Of a DNA stretch of 64,000 nt, positions 9,232 through 18,678 are shown one piece after another; position 1 is the stretch's first letter, and every line of letters starts with the position of its first letter. A program made the translations under genes and the position numbers. Source of the stretch: Sphingobacteriaceae bacterium GW460-11-11-14-LB5 (lineage in GTDB: Bacteria > Bacteroidota > Bacteroidia > Sphingobacteriales > Sphingobacteriaceae); contig CP021237.1 in NCBI GenBank assembly GCA_002151545.1, forward strand, positions 620,001 through 684,000, read 5' to 3'. The notes beneath the pieces are model-generated. The model did not search any database. It was not told the origin of the DNA and worked only from the letters and a program-made list of their open reading frames with translations.

Positions 9232-10734
9232 ATGAAAAAAGTAATTTGTCTGATCATTATTATACTCTTGTGCACAGGGCTGGAAGGTTGTAAGAAATTT
9301 TTGAACGTGGTGCCAATTGACAACCTTTCCGGGAATAATTTCTGGGAAACGAAAGCGGATGTTGAAGCTTTTACCGGCGGCATATATAACCTGCTTCGTA
9401 ATGCGACAATGCGCGATAGCCGTTTTTTTGTCGCCACAGGCGACCTGCGCTGTGCTCCGGCCAATATAACCTCCGAACATTCTTCCGAATTATATGTGAG
9501 CTATCTTAGAAAGAACGATTTAAAAGGATTGCTTTCCAATACAAAATATCTCAAACCTACTGATACCTTTTGGGCAATCACCTTATGGACAAACTTTTTT
9601 AATGTTGTTCAAAATGCGAATATATTGTATGATCAGGTTGAGAAAATGCCGGAGTCGGTGCTTTCTGCTGAGGATAAAAAGAGTTATCAGGCAGAGGCCG
9701 TTTTCCTGCGCTGCATCAGTTATTTCTTTATGGTTCGCGTATTTGGCAATGTTCCTTATTATACGAATGCGTTTAATTCAGAAGCATTACCCCGCACCAA
9801 TATGATAACGGTGCTTAAAAACTGCAATGATGAATTAGCTGCAGTTAAAAATGACCTGCCCTGGACTTATGCAGATATAGCAAAGGTTGCCGTACGTGCC
9901 ATGCGGGGCAGTGTTATCGCCCTGATGATGCATATTAACATGTGGGAAGCTGGATTTGATCAGGCCAATCAGCTCGGATATTATACCACCGTTGCTGCAC
10001 TTGGCGAAGAAATCATGACGCAGAGCGGTGGCGCTTATCAATTGTTGCCTTTGATCAATACATATGATATTTTCCGCGGAAATTCTAAAGAAGGATTATT
10101 TGAAATCGTTCAGCAAGCCAATTCCGCTGAACAGTTCCTGCCGAATGCCGTATATTCCAACTACGTACTGCTCAAACCCTATCAGCCTTTCTTAACTTCG
10201 ACGATTTGGTATGATGCAGCCTTTATGGCCAGGGTATACCCGACCAATGTAACGGATAACCGGAAAACGCAATGGTTCGATGCAAACCTTTACGCTGCTG
10301 ACGGAACCCAGCAGATGCTCAAGTTTGTAAATATTAAACAAGGTCCATCCACAGGTTCCCTTCAGGTAGGGAACCAGGTGGTCTTTAGATACGCCGATGT
10401 GGTACTGCTTCGTGCCGAAGCGCTGGCTAATCTGGGCCGCGATAACGACGCACTGCCGGTATTAAATCTGATAAGGCAAAGGGCCGGGGCACCGGATATT
10501 GCATCAAACGGAGATGCGCTGAAAAGCGATATCTACTACGAGCGTGTTCGCGAACTGATGGGAGAAGGCCATTACTTCTATGATCTGGTCAGAACCCGTA
10601 AGGCGATAGATGGTAATTTTACTTTTTCACCAATCACCGCTGACGGCTTTGCCCGTGGCGCATGGACCTGGCCGATAGATGTAACGGCTACGGCCAATAA
10701 CCCCTTCATGACCCTTAATCAATATTGGAACTAA
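9232..10734 (+). CDS. SusD/RagB-family nutrient-binding outer-membrane lipoprotein
   Basis: Partner of the SusC encoded 5 bases upstream. The lipobox is LEGC with Cys20, followed by KKFLNVVPIDNLSGNNFW, a standard SusD N-terminus. Further signatures are AEAVFLRCISYFFMVRVFGNVPYY, VVLLRAEALANLGRDND, LIRQRAGAP and YERVRELMGEGHYFYDLVR. The length of 500 residues is typical. It is much more conventional at its N-terminus than the SusD at 2813. The FAS1 gene follows with its best start 11 bases downstream, repeating the susC-susD-FAS1 order of the first module and pointing to module duplication followed by divergence. Confidence 0.95.
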   Translation: MKKVICLIIIILLCTGLEGCKKFLNVVPIDNLSGNNFWETKADVEAFTGGIYNLLRNATMRDSRFFVATGDLRCAPANITSEHSSELYVSYLRKNDLKGLLSNTKYLKPTDTFWAITLWTNFFNVVQNANILYDQVEKMPESVLSAEDKKSYQAEAVFLRCISYFFMVRVFGNVPYYTNAFNSEALPRTNMITVLKNCNDELAAVKNDLPWTYADIAKVAVRAMRGSVIALMMHINMWEAGFDQANQLGYYTTVAALGEEIMTQSGGAYQLLPLINTYDIFRGNSKEGLFEIVQQANSAEQFLPNAVYSNYVLLKPYQPFLTSTIWYDAAFMARVYPTNVTDNRKTQWFDANLYAADGTQQMLKFVNIKQGPSTGSLQVGNQVVFRYADVVLLRAEALANLGRDNDALPVLNLIRQRAGAPDIASNGDALKSDIYYERVRELMGEGHYFYDLVRTRKAIDGNFTFSPITADGFARGAWTWPIDVTATANNPFMTLNQYWN

Positions 10735-10745
10735 AAGAAATTCAT

Positions 10746-11462
10746 ATGAAGAAATATATCATTTATATCCCCGTTTTTCTGTTGATCGCTATAGTTGCCG
10801 TTTCTTCCTGCAAAAACAACAATTATTATATCGATTCAGGAGTAGGCAAAGCACAATATGAAGGCACCATTCTGACCTATCTGGCTGACAAACCAGCTTA
10901 CTTTGATACGCTGTCGCGTGTTATTACGCTGGCCGGAATGCAGGATGTTTTTTCCAGGGATACGATCACCTTTTTTGCGCCACCAAGTTCTTGTATCTAT
11001 AAGGCAGTTAAAAACCTCAATAAATACCTTTATGGCCGGGGGCAGGATACTGTAAAGCAACTCAATCAGATAGATCCGAAAGTATGGAAGGATATGTTAT
11101 CGCTTTATATCGTAAAAGGGAAGTATTTACTTAAGGATATTCCGCAACTGGATACTACCCAGTTAAGTACTTTTGGCGGCCAGGGTTATATTAGCAACGG
11201 GGGCAGGCCAATGAATATCGGTGTTTTGTACAACGATGTAAACGGAGTAAAATATGCCGGATACCGTCAATTATACTATTCGTATATCACCGATTTTACC
11301 AATAAGATAGGTTCAATGGTCAATGTCCCGGTGGCATCTTCCGATATTCAGCCATATAACGGGGTGGTACATGTGCTGGTTTATCAAAGGCACGTATTTG
11401 GATTTCAAACCAACAATTTTATTCTGCAGGCCATTGCGGCTGGTATTAAGCCGCCATTGTAA
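10746..11462 (+). CDS. fasciclin (FAS1) domain lipoprotein, second copy
   Basis: Lipoprotein with a single FAS1 domain, parallel in position and architecture to the one at 4354. The ATG at 10746 gives a compact signal and a lipobox at Cys22 (VSSC); the in-frame ATG at 10725 would overlap susD and add residues ahead of the signal. FAS1 features are GTILTYLADKPAYFDTLSRVI, then DTITFFAPPSSCIYKAV, a MLSLYIVKGKYLLKDI segment and the final VVHVLVYQRHVFGF. The mature protein is about 217 residues. Likely exposed at the cell surface with its SusCD pair. FAS1 domains in other bacteria mediate adhesion; what this one binds is not visible. Confidence 0.8.
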   Translation: MKKYIIYIPVFLLIAIVAVSSCKNNNYYIDSGVGKAQYEGTILTYLADKPAYFDTLSRVITLAGMQDVFSRDTITFFAPPSSCIYKAVKNLNKYLYGRGQDTVKQLNQIDPKVWKDMLSLYIVKGKYLLKDIPQLDTTQLSTFGGQGYISNGGRPMNIGVLYNDVNGVKYAGYRQLYYSYITDFTNKIGSMVNVPVASSDIQPYNGVVHVLVYQRHVFGFQTNNFILQAIAAGIKPPL

Positions 11463-11480
11463 ACTGTAAGAGATAACCTA

Positions 11481-13082
11481 ATGAATAAAAATATGAGAAA
11501 GCAACTAAAATATCCATTTTTCTTAACGGCAATTCTGATCAGCTCGCTGTTGGCAACTTGTAAGAAGTCAGCCATTATTGGTGAGGATCCCTATGCCGGA
11601 GGGAAGGCACCCTTAGGTGTAACTTTTGGAACCGCTTCACCATCACCTGCCTCAGGACCCGCAGGTAGCACCGTGGTTTTTCAGGTAAAAGGCTTGCTAA
11701 AATATGGGAGTAATTTCGACTTCTTGATCAGTAATCAAAAAACAACAATACTCAATGTAACCGATACCACCATAACGATTAAGGTTCCTACCGATATCAG
11801 TTCTGGAATATCTTCTATAAAGTTAGGCGGACAGGTGTTTTTCGGTCCGAGGTTTGCCATTACCGGAAATATTTCCATTGATGCAGGTTTTGGTGCCGGC
11901 AATGGCACTGATGGGCCGATTTATTCAGCTTATGAGTTCAATCAGGGCTATATGATACTGGGCTCATTTCTGCGCTATGAAGGATCATACTATCCGGGGA
12001 TTGCCTTCGTGAACTCCCTGGGAGGCATCGGAAACTTGAATACGAGAGATGGAATGAATTTAGGCGGTTCACTTTTAAGCGTGGCACGTTTAGCAAGCGG
12101 GAAGTTTATCATTGCCGGAAATTATAACCTTTATTACAGAAAAGGCGGTATTGGTAATATTACCCGTATAAATTCAGACGGGTCTTTAGATGCAGTAACG
12201 GTCAATGTAATTAATCAGATACCCGAAATACCAAGTAACGGACTCGATACCGTTCCGGCGTTTAACGGTGCTTTCCGTGGTCAGCAAACCATCATCAAAA
12301 CATTCGTAACCTCAGACAATAAAGTAATTGCAGTGGGTAATATCAATTCTTATACTACGATCGATTATACTAAATCTACGCGGCTGTCCAGGGCTTATAC
12401 CTTTAAAAACATATTCACCGTGGCCCGTATGAATGAAAATGGTATACTGGATGAAACCTATAATTATGGCCCGACGAGTACCGGTGCCAATGCGCTGGTG
12501 AATGATGCCTTTATGCAGACTGACGGCAAAATTGTACTTGTTGGGAATTTTACAAAATTTAATGGTGTAAACGCCAATTATATTGTCAGGTTAGACAAAA
12601 ACGGCCAGCCTGATGCCACTTACCAGACCGGGACAGGCGCCAATGGCAACATCAATACAGTCCAATACAATTCTACTTCGCGCAGGATCATGGTGACTGG
12701 CAATTTTACTACTTTCAATAACAAAGCCTGCCCGGGAATTGCCATGCTCATGGAGGACGGATCGCTTGATGCCAATTTTAAGTTCGGCGATGTCACCGGA
12801 GGGAATGTCAATTTTGCCCGATCGCTCAAGAACGGAAAGGTACTTGTTGCCGGAACGTTCGATCAGTATAATGGTGTATCGCGGCCTGGATTTTTATTAC
12901 TCAATGCAGATGGTTCAGCGTTACAGACCTTTAATCACCTGGGTACTTTCTCCGGGCAGATCCAGCAGGTAATAGAAACGACTTCTACTATTGGTGCACC
13001 GGCGATTATCCTGTTGGGGTATATCCGGAAATTCGATGATAAAAACGTGAATAATATCGTTAAGGTGGAAATTAAAAATTAA
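11481..13082 (+). CDS. lipoprotein with IPT/TIG-like domain and delta-60 beta-propeller-like repeats (DUF5008-like)
   Basis: Predicted surface lipoprotein (lipobox LLATC, Cys27; a second possible start is the Met at residue 5). Residues about 40-135 (starting APLGVTFGTASPSPASGPAG) look like an Ig-like IPT/TIG fold. From about residue 140 to the end there are repeated units ending in R-x-N-x-DGSLD or L-D-x-NGQPDATY, each preceded by DGKIVLVGNF- or NGKVLVAGTF-like strands, with the recurring phrase KFNGVNANYIVRL / QYNGVSRPGFLLL. This is the delta-60 repeat pattern, at least four copies, probably forming a beta-propeller. No catalytic motif is seen. Position after the second FAS1 gene suggests a binding role. 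I recall the N-terminal part being called DUF5008 in similar proteins, which I cannot check here. Confidence 0.72.
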   Translation: MNKNMRKQLKYPFFLTAILISSLLATCKKSAIIGEDPYAGGKAPLGVTFGTASPSPASGPAGSTVVFQVKGLLKYGSNFDFLISNQKTTILNVTDTTITIKVPTDISSGISSIKLGGQVFFGPRFAITGNISIDAGFGAGNGTDGPIYSAYEFNQGYMILGSFLRYEGSYYPGIAFVNSLGGIGNLNTRDGMNLGGSLLSVARLASGKFIIAGNYNLYYRKGGIGNITRINSDGSLDAVTVNVINQIPEIPSNGLDTVPAFNGAFRGQQTIIKTFVTSDNKVIAVGNINSYTTIDYTKSTRLSRAYTFKNIFTVARMNENGILDETYNYGPTSTGANALVNDAFMQTDGKIVLVGNFTKFNGVNANYIVRLDKNGQPDATYQTGTGANGNINTVQYNSTSRRIMVTGNFTTFNNKACPGIAMLMEDGSLDANFKFGDVTGGNVNFARSLKNGKVLVAGTFDQYNGVSRPGFLLLNADGSALQTFNHLGTFSGQIQQVIETTSTIGAPAIILLGYIRKFDDKNVNNIVKVEIKN

Positions 13083-13084
13083 AG

Positions 13085-14845
13085 ATGATGAAAACTTCAT
13101 ATCAAAATTCGGCCGCATTAATGTTTAGATACATGACCTGTATCTGCAGTGCCGTACTGATGGTCTCCGTTCTATTGGCTTCATGCAAAAATGAAAACTT
13201 TCCGAATTTGCTCAAGTCAGAGTATGGCGGGACCCCAGCCAGCTATGGCCATGCCAAAGTGCTTTACATTATCATTGATGGTGCACGGGGCAATGCCATA
13301 AAAGCGATTACACCACCCAATTTATATAAGTTGACAACAAACGCACTTTATACCTATAACGCATTGGTGAATAATGGCACACAAACGGTAACCAATGCCA
13401 ATTCCTGGGCAAATCAAATGACCGGGGTTGAAGGGGCAAAACATTTTGTGACTTCGGAAGACTTTGCGGGTAATAACCTAAGCAACTATCCTTCATTTAT
13501 AACTTTGTTAAAAAAAACGAATAGTTCTTATAAAACCGCGGCATTTAGTGCTTCAGCAGCGTTTGCCGATCACTTTACGCAAGCGGCCGACATCCGTGAA
13601 ACATTTGAAAACAACGATGGTAATGTTAAATCGGCAGTGGTGGCAGCATTAAAGAATGATAACCCGGATCTGGTATTGGCTCAATTCCATTCCGTGGAAA
13701 CGGTGGCTGCTACCGTTGGTTATGAAAGCACCACGACGGCCTATGTCAATGCCATCAATCAGGTGGATGCGTATATCGGTGAAATTATGACCGCCCTGCA
13801 GAGCCGCCCTAATTATAACGCTGAAAATTGGCTGGTGGTGATCACCTCAAATAAGGGAGGGAAAGTGGCTGTTAATCTGCCGCCAAATTCGACAATTTAT
13901 GATGATGCGATCCGGAATATATTCACGATCTATTACAGTTCAAAGTTCGCGACCAAGTATCTTCCACAGCCTGCTACAACCGCGGTAACCTTTGATAGTT
14001 ATGCCGTACGCTATACCTATGCGAATAATAACTTTGTTAATGCAACGCTGGGCGATGTGAATCTGTACAATTTAGGAACCAATTTTTCTACAACGATCCA
14101 GTTCCTCATCAAAAACAGCTTTACGGGAAGTGCCGGTTATCCGACCGTGCTATCAAAACGGGCCGCCGATTTTAACGGATCAGCAGGCTGGATCATTTTT
14201 CTCAAAGGAAATGGTTATACGGTAAATACCTCTATTTCAGACGAGATCGCCGGTGGAAATGTAAGCGATAACCAATGGCATGTCATTACTGTTACGATGA
14301 GCCGATTGAATGGGGTAGCTACTGTAAAAACCTATACCGATGGTAAATTCAATAGTTCCGGAACCCGCACAACCTCTGAATCCATCGATAATGTGAGCCC
14401 TTTGCGTATCGGACGCATACCAACAAATGGCGATGCGAATCCGAATTTATTGATTTCAAACTTACAGATCTACAATGTGGCTATGCCGGATGCAGATATC
14501 ACGAGGCTATCCTGCCAAACAAACATAACGGAAGCGCATCCTTATTATAAAAATCTGATCGGATACTGGCCTGGAGATGAATCAAGCGGGCTGGTGCTGA
14601 AAGAACGTACGGGAACTTATGGCACGACCGCAAATTTTAAGCTTAGCGGCCCTTATGTGTGGAATGAATTTAGCAATTACAGTGCAAATCTTTGTCCGCC
14701 CGTAACAGATGCCTTTTATCATGTCGTACCCAATGCGGTAGATGTTCCCTATCAGATCATGCAGTGGCTGGGTGTCAATATCGACGTTAGCTGGCAGCTT
14801 AGCGGCAGAGCGTTTTCACCGGTGTATTCAAATGTTAACCCCTAA
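13085..14845 (+). CDS. alkaline-phosphatase-superfamily-like domain fused to LamG/concanavalin-like domain, probably a pseudoenzyme lipoprotein
   Basis: Lipoprotein signal with Cys34 (LLASC). Residues about 57-260 follow the nucleotide pyrophosphatase/phosphodiesterase pattern: VLYIIIDGARGN (first metal Asp65), an NSWANQMTG segment where the family has its nucleophile and TG turn, and WLVVITSNKGG where the family has SDHG. The metal pair Asp-His is therefore Asn256-Lys257. The expected D-x-x-GH segment reads FHSVETVAATVGYE, with no D or GH. Residues about 305-475 are a LamG/ConA-like sandwich (DNQWHVITVTM, LRIGRIP, ISNLQIYNVAM). The last 90 residues (VPYQIMQWLGVNIDVSW) resemble what I recall as DUF4983. 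I infer a binding protein, not an active hydrolase. It starts 2 bases after the previous stop. Confidence 0.75.
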   Translation: MMKTSYQNSAALMFRYMTCICSAVLMVSVLLASCKNENFPNLLKSEYGGTPASYGHAKVLYIIIDGARGNAIKAITPPNLYKLTTNALYTYNALVNNGTQTVTNANSWANQMTGVEGAKHFVTSEDFAGNNLSNYPSFITLLKKTNSSYKTAAFSASAAFADHFTQAADIRETFENNDGNVKSAVVAALKNDNPDLVLAQFHSVETVAATVGYESTTTAYVNAINQVDAYIGEIMTALQSRPNYNAENWLVVITSNKGGKVAVNLPPNSTIYDDAIRNIFTIYYSSKFATKYLPQPATTAVTFDSYAVRYTYANNNFVNATLGDVNLYNLGTNFSTTIQFLIKNSFTGSAGYPTVLSKRAADFNGSAGWIIFLKGNGYTVNTSISDEIAGGNVSDNQWHVITVTMSRLNGVATVKTYTDGKFNSSGTRTTSESIDNVSPLRIGRIPTNGDANPNLLISNLQIYNVAMPDADITRLSCQTNITEAHPYYKNLIGYWPGDESSGLVLKERTGTYGTTANFKLSGPYVWNEFSNYSANLCPPVTDAFYHVVPNAVDVPYQIMQWLGVNIDVSWQLSGRAFSPVYSNVNP

Positions 14846-14847
14846 AA

Positions 14848-16905
14848 ATGATTCGTATGCAGTTTTTAAATCATAAACGGCGAATTAATCGCACAATCAA
14901 ACCCATCGCCATCATCATGATCGGCCTGGTGACGGTATTTACTGCTTGTAAAAAAGGTGATAAGACTTTTGAAAATGGTTATGATGATTATTCCGGTAAT
15001 CAGCCATCCGACTATTTTAAGAATGATTCACTTGGCGTTGACAAGAGTTTCTATGGACGTGCCCGGATTTTCCCAGGGCTGGTTAGTGATGCCCAGCGAC
15101 GAATAGCAGATACAGTTATTACCTTAAACATGAAATATAGCTATGTTCCGGCCGCTACGCTGGGCGTAAATGCGGTACCGCAACCGATCTTCAGTACGGG
15201 TCTTTATGCGGCGCCTGGTGAGCTCATTGAGATCGATGTTCCCGAAAATATCCTTGGCCTAAACGTATATGTAGGTTCGCATCTCGATAATTTGACCGGA
15301 CAGACCTCGACACGGCGCGACGCATTGATCAGTACGGTCAAAGCCCTGTTTCCTGGCGTTAATACGGTCCGCAATCTTTACGGTGGGTATATTTGGATTA
15401 AAGCCGCAAACAGTATCGCCAATCCGGTAACTTTTCATTTCAAAAGGGTGGTGGCAACGAGCGACTACATCTTAGGAACAACAACTGATGTTGCTGCCTG
15501 GCAACGCAAGGTAATGGCCTCGGGGGTTCCCTGGCTTGAACTCCGCTCGCAACATGTGGCTTTGTCTGTTTCGCGCGATTGGGTTTTGCAGGGAATCCAG
15601 AACGGCACGCTTAACAATATTGATCAAACGATGGCGGAATGGGACAAGGTTATGGTAGAAGACTATTATAAATGGTTAGGATGGACCGTCGGAAATGCCG
15701 ATGCAACGCATCGTGCACCCGAACTTCCCGAACGAGCCGTAATGGATGTACAAATAGCAGGCAACTCGTTGATTCATAATGGTCAGCCGATTATGGCATT
15801 AACCTCTGCTAATATTTTCGACGAATGGGCTAACTACACCACATTATCATCTGGAAATTCTGTGATTACCAACCATGAATTGGGGAGAAATTATAAAATG
15901 TCCGCACCAAACTTTTGGTGGAAGTCTGTAGCAGAAAGTGAAACGGTGCAGAATTTTAACTTAATGAAAACAGCATCTCGAAACAATTTGCCTTTTCCCG
16001 CCCTGGCGTCTTTAGGCCCTAATAGCCTGAGCACAGTTGGGCCGGTTGCTTTGGCTTTTGCTAACCGCCCGGCAGGAAAATATATGGATAATGATCCGAC
16101 CCTGGCAGGTGTAGGTACAACGTTCAGGTTGATGATGTTTCTTCAGATTTTCGCAAAATCTGTTAATCCGGCAACTGGTGAAAATGGATTAGGCTTAATT
16201 CCATATGTGACTGCCAGGGCACAAACCATCAATAACTGGTCAGTCGATGATCAGACCAAGCGAAATTTCTTTTTTACAGCGCTTTGTGATTATACCCAAA
16301 AAGATTATTCAAACTTTTTTGATGCCTGGGGCATCCCACTTAGTACGATCACCCGGGGTAATGTTCAGCAAAAATATCCGCTGTTGGCAGACCCCATCTG
16401 GACCTACGATCCGATTAAACAAGTATATGTGACAGATAACTACCCGGTCAGGACAAAACGTATTTACACCAACCGCAGTAACTGGATTATTACCGCAAGC
16501 GATAACGCTTCCCAGGAGGGATCAATTGCCGCCATGATAGACGGTATTCCGGAGACCTATTGGCATGCCTGTTATTCGGGTTGTACACCTTTGGCCAGTC
16601 CAGCCCCTGTTCCCCATGTGATCAATATCGACATGGGCAGCGTTTCCAAAATAAGCGGGTGTTTCATGGCCTCGCGCATGAGTGGCAGGCAGGTAACGCA
16701 GTTTGTGTTTTCTTACAGCAACGACAATATTAATTTCACTACTGTAGGCACTTTTCCGATGCTGAAAATAAACTACAATCAGGAGTTTACTTTCGCAACT
16801 GCTGTAAACGCCAGGTATGTCCGTTTTACAATAGATAAAAACAGTTATGACAACACGGCCTTCTCTGCTGTTGCAGAATTAGGAACATTTTATGATGGTA
16901 ATTAA
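14848..16905 (+). CDS. M60 (enhancin-like) metallopeptidase homologue with degenerate zinc motif plus C-terminal discoidin (F5/8C) domain
   Basis: Lipoprotein of 685 residues; signal ends in TVFTAC. An alternative start is the Met at residue 4. The N-terminal half has the beta-rich segment (GLYAAPGELIEIDVPE, IWIKAANS) that precedes the M60 catalytic region. The expected HExxH...E gluzincin motif reads HELGRNY at residues 343-349: His343 and Glu344 are present, the second His is Arg347, and the likely third ligand is Glu365 in SETVQNF. The arginine codon AGA differs from both histidine codons at all three positions, so one read error cannot explain it. Residues about 540-685 are a discoidin-type carbohydrate-binding domain (ASDNASQEGSIAAMIDG, then VINIDMGSVSKISG and ARYVRFTID). 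M60 enzymes cut O-glycoproteins; this one may only bind them. Gene spacing to the preceding gene is 2 bases. Confidence 0.8.
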   Translation: MIRMQFLNHKRRINRTIKPIAIIMIGLVTVFTACKKGDKTFENGYDDYSGNQPSDYFKNDSLGVDKSFYGRARIFPGLVSDAQRRIADTVITLNMKYSYVPAATLGVNAVPQPIFSTGLYAAPGELIEIDVPENILGLNVYVGSHLDNLTGQTSTRRDALISTVKALFPGVNTVRNLYGGYIWIKAANSIANPVTFHFKRVVATSDYILGTTTDVAAWQRKVMASGVPWLELRSQHVALSVSRDWVLQGIQNGTLNNIDQTMAEWDKVMVEDYYKWLGWTVGNADATHRAPELPERAVMDVQIAGNSLIHNGQPIMALTSANIFDEWANYTTLSSGNSVITNHELGRNYKMSAPNFWWKSVAESETVQNFNLMKTASRNNLPFPALASLGPNSLSTVGPVALAFANRPAGKYMDNDPTLAGVGTTFRLMMFLQIFAKSVNPATGENGLGLIPYVTARAQTINNWSVDDQTKRNFFFTALCDYTQKDYSNFFDAWGIPLSTITRGNVQQKYPLLADPIWTYDPIKQVYVTDNYPVRTKRIYTNRSNWIITASDNASQEGSIAAMIDGIPETYWHACYSGCTPLASPAPVPHVINIDMGSVSKISGCFMASRMSGRQVTQFVFSYSNDNINFTTVGTFPMLKINYNQEFTFATAVNARYVRFTIDKNSYDNTAFSAVAELGTFYDGN

Positions 16906-16932
16906 TGCATTACGGCAATTAATCAAAGACAT

Positions 16933-18609
16933 ATGAACATGCAAAAAAAAATAAGGCTTAGCATTGTGGCTGCCGTGTTGCTGTTGGGCGCTTGTACGAA
17001 ATACAATAATCCGGCTGCTAATTTTGAGTTGGACAAGAAAACATCCGATTCTGCTATTGTAAAAAAGGTTTTATTAATCAATATTGATGCCGCTCCAGGC
17101 TCGGAGGTTAAGGCCGTTATGCCAGCCACCATTGCATCCTTGCTGCCGAACAGTAAATATTCGTGGACTGGACTAAGCGATTTGCGTACGAATGATGCAA
17201 CAACCTGGGCAAGTATGGCAACCGGTGTCAATATAGGGAAACATCAAATTACTGATGCCACATTCCAACCGACCAGAGATCCAAATAACCCTTCAATCAG
17301 CGCATCGTTTTATCCGACGTTTTTTTTTCGGATCCTGCAGTTAAGACCGCTATATAAGACCCTGTCGATCAGTAGCTGGTCTGCGCTGAATAGCAATCTA
17401 ATGATCCATTCGGATGCGCAGATCACTCCCGCCAATGATAAAGCCGTTAAAGATTCGGCTGTTGTACATTTACAGAATGACAACCAGATTTTGACCGTTG
17501 TCGACTTTCGTGAGGTGGAAGCGGCGGGCCTGAATTCTGGTTTCTCGGCGACGAACCCTGAGTTTGCTAATGCCTTAAAAACAACGGATGGTTATATCGG
17601 CGAATTACTTGCAGCACTGAAAAAGCGCAAATCTTATAATAAAGAAAACTGGCTGATTATTATCACTTCAAATCACGGTGCAACAGGTAAAACTTTTGGT
17701 GGCTCTTCCGATCCGGAAAGAAACCTGTTCACATTATTTTACAATACGAAATATAAAGGCCTGGAACTAAAGGGGAAAACATTGAACTCACCCAGGTTTA
17801 AAAGTGATGTATCAGCCACACTTACAGGCGATCCAACCGGTCTTTATAACATCGGCAGCGGCTCCATGACCGTACAAATGAAAATGAAACTGAATCCTTT
17901 TTCCGATGGTACTTATAATGCCGGCGGTAGCTTTTACTTTATGTTAGGAAAAATGACGAATGGCGGTAAACGTGGATTTGGTTTGTTCAGGCAACGGCTG
18001 GCTTTATCGGTATATATGACCGATGATTCAAATCATGCCACCCAGCTGGATGTATCCAATACGCTAACTGATGGTTTGTGGCATTCAGTAATCATTACCA
18101 TGACCACCGACCTTGCCAAACTCACACGGACCATTAAGCTCTATATGGATGGCGCCTTAACAGGATCACTGACAGACATTAGTCTGGGGACCGTTGCCAC
18201 AATAACAGATACTTCTCCGTTGCAAATTGGCGGGAATAATGCTACTGATTTCAATCTGACTGACCTGCGAATTTACAAACGCATACTCAGCGATGGCGAG
18301 ATCGCTAATGATGCCTGTTCGCTTGGCAATCCAAATTTAAACGGGTTAACAGGCTACTGGCCATTAACAGATGGTGGCACCACCCTGGCCAATGGCATTT
18401 CGGGCAATCCGGATTTTAAAGTAACGGGTCCGATTGCCTATTCTGTTACGGCAAATTCATTAAGGTGTAACCTGGGTGCAGATAACGTAAGTGTACAGAA
18501 CGTCACGATCGCTCCACAGATATTTTACTGGCTGGGTATACCGATCGACCCTACCTGGGGATTAGAGGGTAGTATCTTTTTGTCAAATTTTGAAACAGAG
18601 TTGCAATAA
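16933..18609 (+). CDS. second alkaline-phosphatase-like/LamG fusion lipoprotein, probably a pseudoenzyme
   Basis: Paralogue of the protein at 13085 with the same architecture; signal with lipobox LLLGAC (Cys21). The phosphatase-like part (about 45-255) begins VLLINIDAAPG with Asp52, has TTWASMATGVNIGKH at the nucleophile/TG position, and WLIIITSNHGATG where active family members have SDHG. Here the Asp is Asn247 while His248 is kept. The middle metal segment reads DFREVEAAGLNSGFS, lacking the usual D and GH. A LamG-like domain follows (about 290-460: GLWHSVIITMTTD, LQIGGNNATDFNLTDLRIY), then the same closing region as its paralogue (QIFYWLGIPIDPTWGLEG). The two copies flank the M60-like gene. 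Loss of active-site residues differs in detail between copies, which suggests long-standing selection for something other than hydrolysis. Confidence 0.75.
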   Translation: MNMQKKIRLSIVAAVLLLGACTKYNNPAANFELDKKTSDSAIVKKVLLINIDAAPGSEVKAVMPATIASLLPNSKYSWTGLSDLRTNDATTWASMATGVNIGKHQITDATFQPTRDPNNPSISASFYPTFFFRILQLRPLYKTLSISSWSALNSNLMIHSDAQITPANDKAVKDSAVVHLQNDNQILTVVDFREVEAAGLNSGFSATNPEFANALKTTDGYIGELLAALKKRKSYNKENWLIIITSNHGATGKTFGGSSDPERNLFTLFYNTKYKGLELKGKTLNSPRFKSDVSATLTGDPTGLYNIGSGSMTVQMKMKLNPFSDGTYNAGGSFYFMLGKMTNGGKRGFGLFRQRLALSVYMTDDSNHATQLDVSNTLTDGLWHSVIITMTTDLAKLTRTIKLYMDGALTGSLTDISLGTVATITDTSPLQIGGNNATDFNLTDLRIYKRILSDGEIANDACSLGNPNLNGLTGYWPLTDGGTTLANGISGNPDFKVTGPIAYSVTANSLRCNLGADNVSVQNVTIAPQIFYWLGIPIDPTWGLEGSIFLSNFETELQ

Positions 18610-18678
18610 TTCAGACCTGACCAGTATACTGATTAGCAAAAATAATTTAGATTTTAAACAGCCGCTATTATTGTACAC

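Noticed and set aside
15886-15888. HELGR as a sequencing error of HELGH
   Set aside because: AGA and CAC/CAT differ at all three positions and the frame continues cleanly on both sides.
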